Positions 23,101 to 24,583 of a stretch of DNA of 24,583 nt are shown here, one piece after another. Every line of letters begins with the position of its first letter. Position 1 is the first letter of the stretch. Below the pieces are notes generated by a model. That model saw nothing but the letters and a program-made list of their open reading frames with translations, did no database searches and was not told the DNA's origin. The stretch is from assembly GCA_021441665.1 (NCBI GenBank), contig JAGYYN010041747.1, positions 1 through 24,583 on the forward strand. The letters run 5' to 3'. The stretch comes from Euplotes cf. woodruffi 2 WChen-2021. Lineage: Eukaryota > Ciliophora > Spirotrichea > Euplotida > Euplotidae. Position numbers and translations under genes: made by a program.

Positions 23101-23280
23101 CTTTATTTATAAACAGTGAAATATTTTAGCGGTTGATTTACGACTAAACAACGCTGCTTATTTTTAAACTAGTGAATCAAGTGCTAAGAATATCTAAAAT
23201 TTTGTATTACTGCGCTCAATGTTTATATTATCTGGAACCTCCATATCGTATGTTGATTTGTGATCGATATCAAAATCCAT
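20181..23280 (-). CDS. OSCA/CSC1/TMEM63-type mechanosensitive channel (901 aa)
   Basis: A large membrane protein of the OSCA/CSC1/TMEM63 family, whose members are tension-gated or osmosensitive cation channels. ATG 23280 gives MDFDIDHKST. Introns: 23076-23210, 20617-20658, 20354-20476 and 20243-20330. Six +1 frameshifts are required: AAA-TAA at 23038-23043, 22857-22862, 22100-22105, 21843-21848 and 21353-21358, and GAA-TAA at 21904-21909. The length is then exactly 902 codons including the stop. Order: charged N terminus, Cys-rich patch CKCFCC (mostly TGA codons, 22697-22714), helices at about 181-210 and 234-259, cytosolic domain (about 278-460) opening with DADYAVMFKNLPLD, the RPAEPDDIIWENI signature (about 467), then helices at about 480-505, 525-550, 596-619, 658-700, 723-745 and 747-767, and a polar tail. 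The family call is firm; ion and trigger are inferred. Confidence 0.88.
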
Positions 23281-23409
23281 TTTACTAAATTTATATCCTC
23301 TATTCAATATTTTTATTTTTGTATAGCAGACAGAACAGAAGACTACGACAAGCAATTTGGTGAAGGGAAGTAATAAAATAGCAATTGAATTTAAATTGAA
23401 TATTATAAT
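23281..23409. other. Short spacer between K and J with clustered breakage-like motifs
   Basis: A spacer of 129 bases between the stop of K and the start of J, both minus. Three ATTGAA-core motifs lie here: minus strand 23300-23309, plus strand 23383-23392 and 23394-23403. The same bases must serve as 3' end of K and promoter of J. Confidence 0.5.
23383..23403 (+). promoter_or_regulatory. Doubled E-Cbs-like motif in the J/K spacer
   Basis: Two tandem ATTGAA-core motifs 11 bases apart (AATTGAATTT and AATTGAATAT), just downstream of the stop of K. An opposite copy lies at 23300-23309 near the start of J. Clustering in a gene boundary is what a chromosome-breakage site would show, but AT-rich sequence produces such matches often. 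Confidence 0.3.
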
Positions 23410-24583
23410 TTAAACATGCTTTGAAATCAGTTCTTTGTAATTCTTGTCCCAGTAGTCATTGAAGTTCTCTTCTTCGTCTCTAATACTGTCGTACTTCTTC
23501 ATAATTCGATCAAAGCTGACTTTAAAGCGCTCTGTGAACTTTGTATAATATTCATTACGATTTTTTATTATCATTTTGTGATGGACAGTGTTCTCGATTT
23601 CAATGTCATCCGAGAGTTCATTTATCTTTGGAACTTCTTCTTCGGCTCCTTTCTTTCCTGCGTCTTTTCCAGCTGGTTTCGGCTTCTCAGCTTCTTCTGT
23701 GGCCTTCGGTGCATCTGGTTTTGAAAAGTCTGAGTAATTATCGTATTTTGTAATGTCGACAATGAATGGATTGGGGCCAAGGCCTTTCCATTTTCTCTTT
23801 GGTTTCGTACTTAAATCGTAACCGTGGAACTTCGCAGTTAACACTTGGTAGTTGAGCTTTTTCTTTTCAACGATTTCATCACCAGGCAGCTTGATGAAAT
23901 GCTCTTTATACACAAGGCTGTTGTAAAGCTTCAACAGGCACCTGAGGTTGTTCAGACACACGACGTGGAACTCTTTTGATTTATCAAGTTCGAAGTCAAT
24001 TAGTTTCGTTTGCACGTCGTCTACTTTTTCAATGAACTTCTCAGTTCTTGCCTTCGCTTCCTTATTGAGCTCTTCAAGTTCGCCGGCATTTGCTGGGTTT
24101 GCTAAATTTGGTCTGAATTTCTTTAAGTGGAATGATCTGAGTTCTTTGTCGTTTCTTTCATACTCATTGTATTCGTTTTCGATCGATTGGATGGAATTCG
24201 AAATCAGCTTTGAGTACTTTTGCTCGACGTATCCAAATACAGAAGCAGGAACCTTTTCACATATTTTGATGTATTCAAGAGCAGCCTCTCTTAAATACTG
24301 GATCGACTGGATTCTAAATTCCTCGGCCTGGGTGTTAACTCGCCTTAGATAAATGGTAAGGTACTCTGGTATTTTCTTTTCGCCGACCAACCACTGGGCG
24401 TCTTCACCAACATAAAGCTTTTGGCAGTTTTCAATAGCCATCACACTGATTTTGTCAATATTATCAGAGAAGTGAGCTCCTTCTTCTTTCTTTGTTCCGA
24501 TGACTCCGAGGTGGAAGAGTTCTCGTTCCTGTCTATCTTCGTATTTTTGCTTTTCTTCCTCTGTTAACTCGAGATTCTCAATA
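23410..24583 (-). CDS. Coiled-coil protein, 5' partial (at least 390 aa)
   Basis: The frame is open from the right edge (24583) to TAA at 23410-23412, so the N terminus is outside the window; the first Met inside is at 24444. No intron or frameshift is needed in this part. The protein is highly charged and helical, with long Glu/Lys-rich coiled-coil stretches. A Lys/Pro/Ala-rich linker (KPKPAGKDAGKKGAEEEVPK) separates them from a C-terminal helical segment (YYTKFTERFKVSFDRIMKKY). It resembles large ciliary or axonemal coiled-coil proteins such as the CCDC180 type (DUF4455/DUF4456), but this is only an impression, with no diagnostic motif. A cytoskeletal protein is the safest reading. It lies upstream of gene J on the same strand, 129 bases away. 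Confidence 0.75.
   Translation of the reverse strand, partial: IENLELTEEEKQKYEDRQERELFHLGVIGTKKEEGAHFSDNIDKISVMAIENCQKLYVGEDAQWLVGEKKIPEYLTIYLRRVNTQAEEFRIQSIQYLREAALEYIKICEKVPASVFGYVEQKYSKLISNSIQSIENEYNEYERNDKELRSFHLKKFRPNLANPANAGELEELNKEAKARTEKFIEKVDDVQTKLIDFELDKSKEFHVVCLNNLRCLLKLYNSLVYKEHFIKLPGDEIVEKKKLNYQVLTAKFHGYDLSTKPKRKWKGLGPNPFIVDITKYDNYSDFSKPDAPKATEEAEKPKPAGKDAGKKGAEEEVPKINELSDDIEIENTVHHKMIIKNRNEYYTKFTERFKVSFDRIMKKYDSIRDEEENFNDYWDKNYKELISKHV

Noticed and set aside
1-24583. TGA read as tryptophan (Blepharisma-type code)
   Set aside because: Two TGA codons in the Piwi gene fall on conserved Cys positions, and another aligns with TGC in the other polycystin copy.
1-24583. TAA and TAG read as glutamine
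   Set aside because: At these codons the conserved protein continues in the +1 frame, not in the same frame, in B, C, D and J. The few same-frame cases are explained by small introns except for the one at 400-402.

Overview
The window reads as euplotid ciliate nuclear DNA (a Euplotes-like organism). Three features point there. First, TGA is read as cysteine: in the Piwi gene two TGA codons fall on the conserved cysteines of the family, and a TGA in one polycystin paralogue aligns with TGC in the other. Second, TAA and TAG are true stops, yet inside most long genes an AAA-TAA, AAA-TAG or AAG-TAR is followed by a clean +1 change of frame, the programmed frameshifting known from Euplotes. At least 21 such sites are needed here. 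Third, coding DNA is AT-rich and split by many small GT-AG introns (18-50 nt), with a few of 60-330 nt.

The layout, left to right, has ten genes. A (5' end outside the window) and B, both plus, are tandem polycystin/PKD2-type channel paralogues (1-2818 and 3079-6009). C, plus, is a basic protein of unknown function (6865-9357). D, minus, is an IQ-motif protein (9575-12852). E, minus, is a four-helix membrane protein with a proline-rich tail (12969-13673). F, minus, is a Cys-rich protein of unknown function (13813-15872). H, plus, is a small membrane protein (16357-16995). I, minus, is a Piwi-clade Argonaute (17110-19493). J, minus, is an OSCA/CSC1/TMEM63 channel (20181-23280). K, minus, is a coiled-coil protein running off the right edge (23410-24583). 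For B, C, F, H, I and J the proposed introns plus frameshifts give coding lengths exactly divisible by three, an internal check on the models.

Euplotes somatic (macronuclear) chromosomes normally carry one gene and end in telomere repeats. Ten genes in 24.6 kb with no telomeric repeat suggest germline (micronuclear) DNA made of closely packed macronucleus-destined genes. Copies of a motif like the Euplotes chromosome-breakage sequence (ATTGAA core) lie in several spacers. No transposon, viral relic, CRISPR, rRNA or tRNA gene was recognised, and no internal eliminated sequence is needed to explain the genes.

Functionally there is a loose membrane-sensing and ciliary theme: two polycystins, an OSCA channel, an IQ protein and a coiled-coil protein. 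There is also a small-RNA effector (Piwi) of a family that in ciliates acts in genome rearrangement. Co-location need not mean joint function, because such genes are usually separated onto different chromosomes in the soma.
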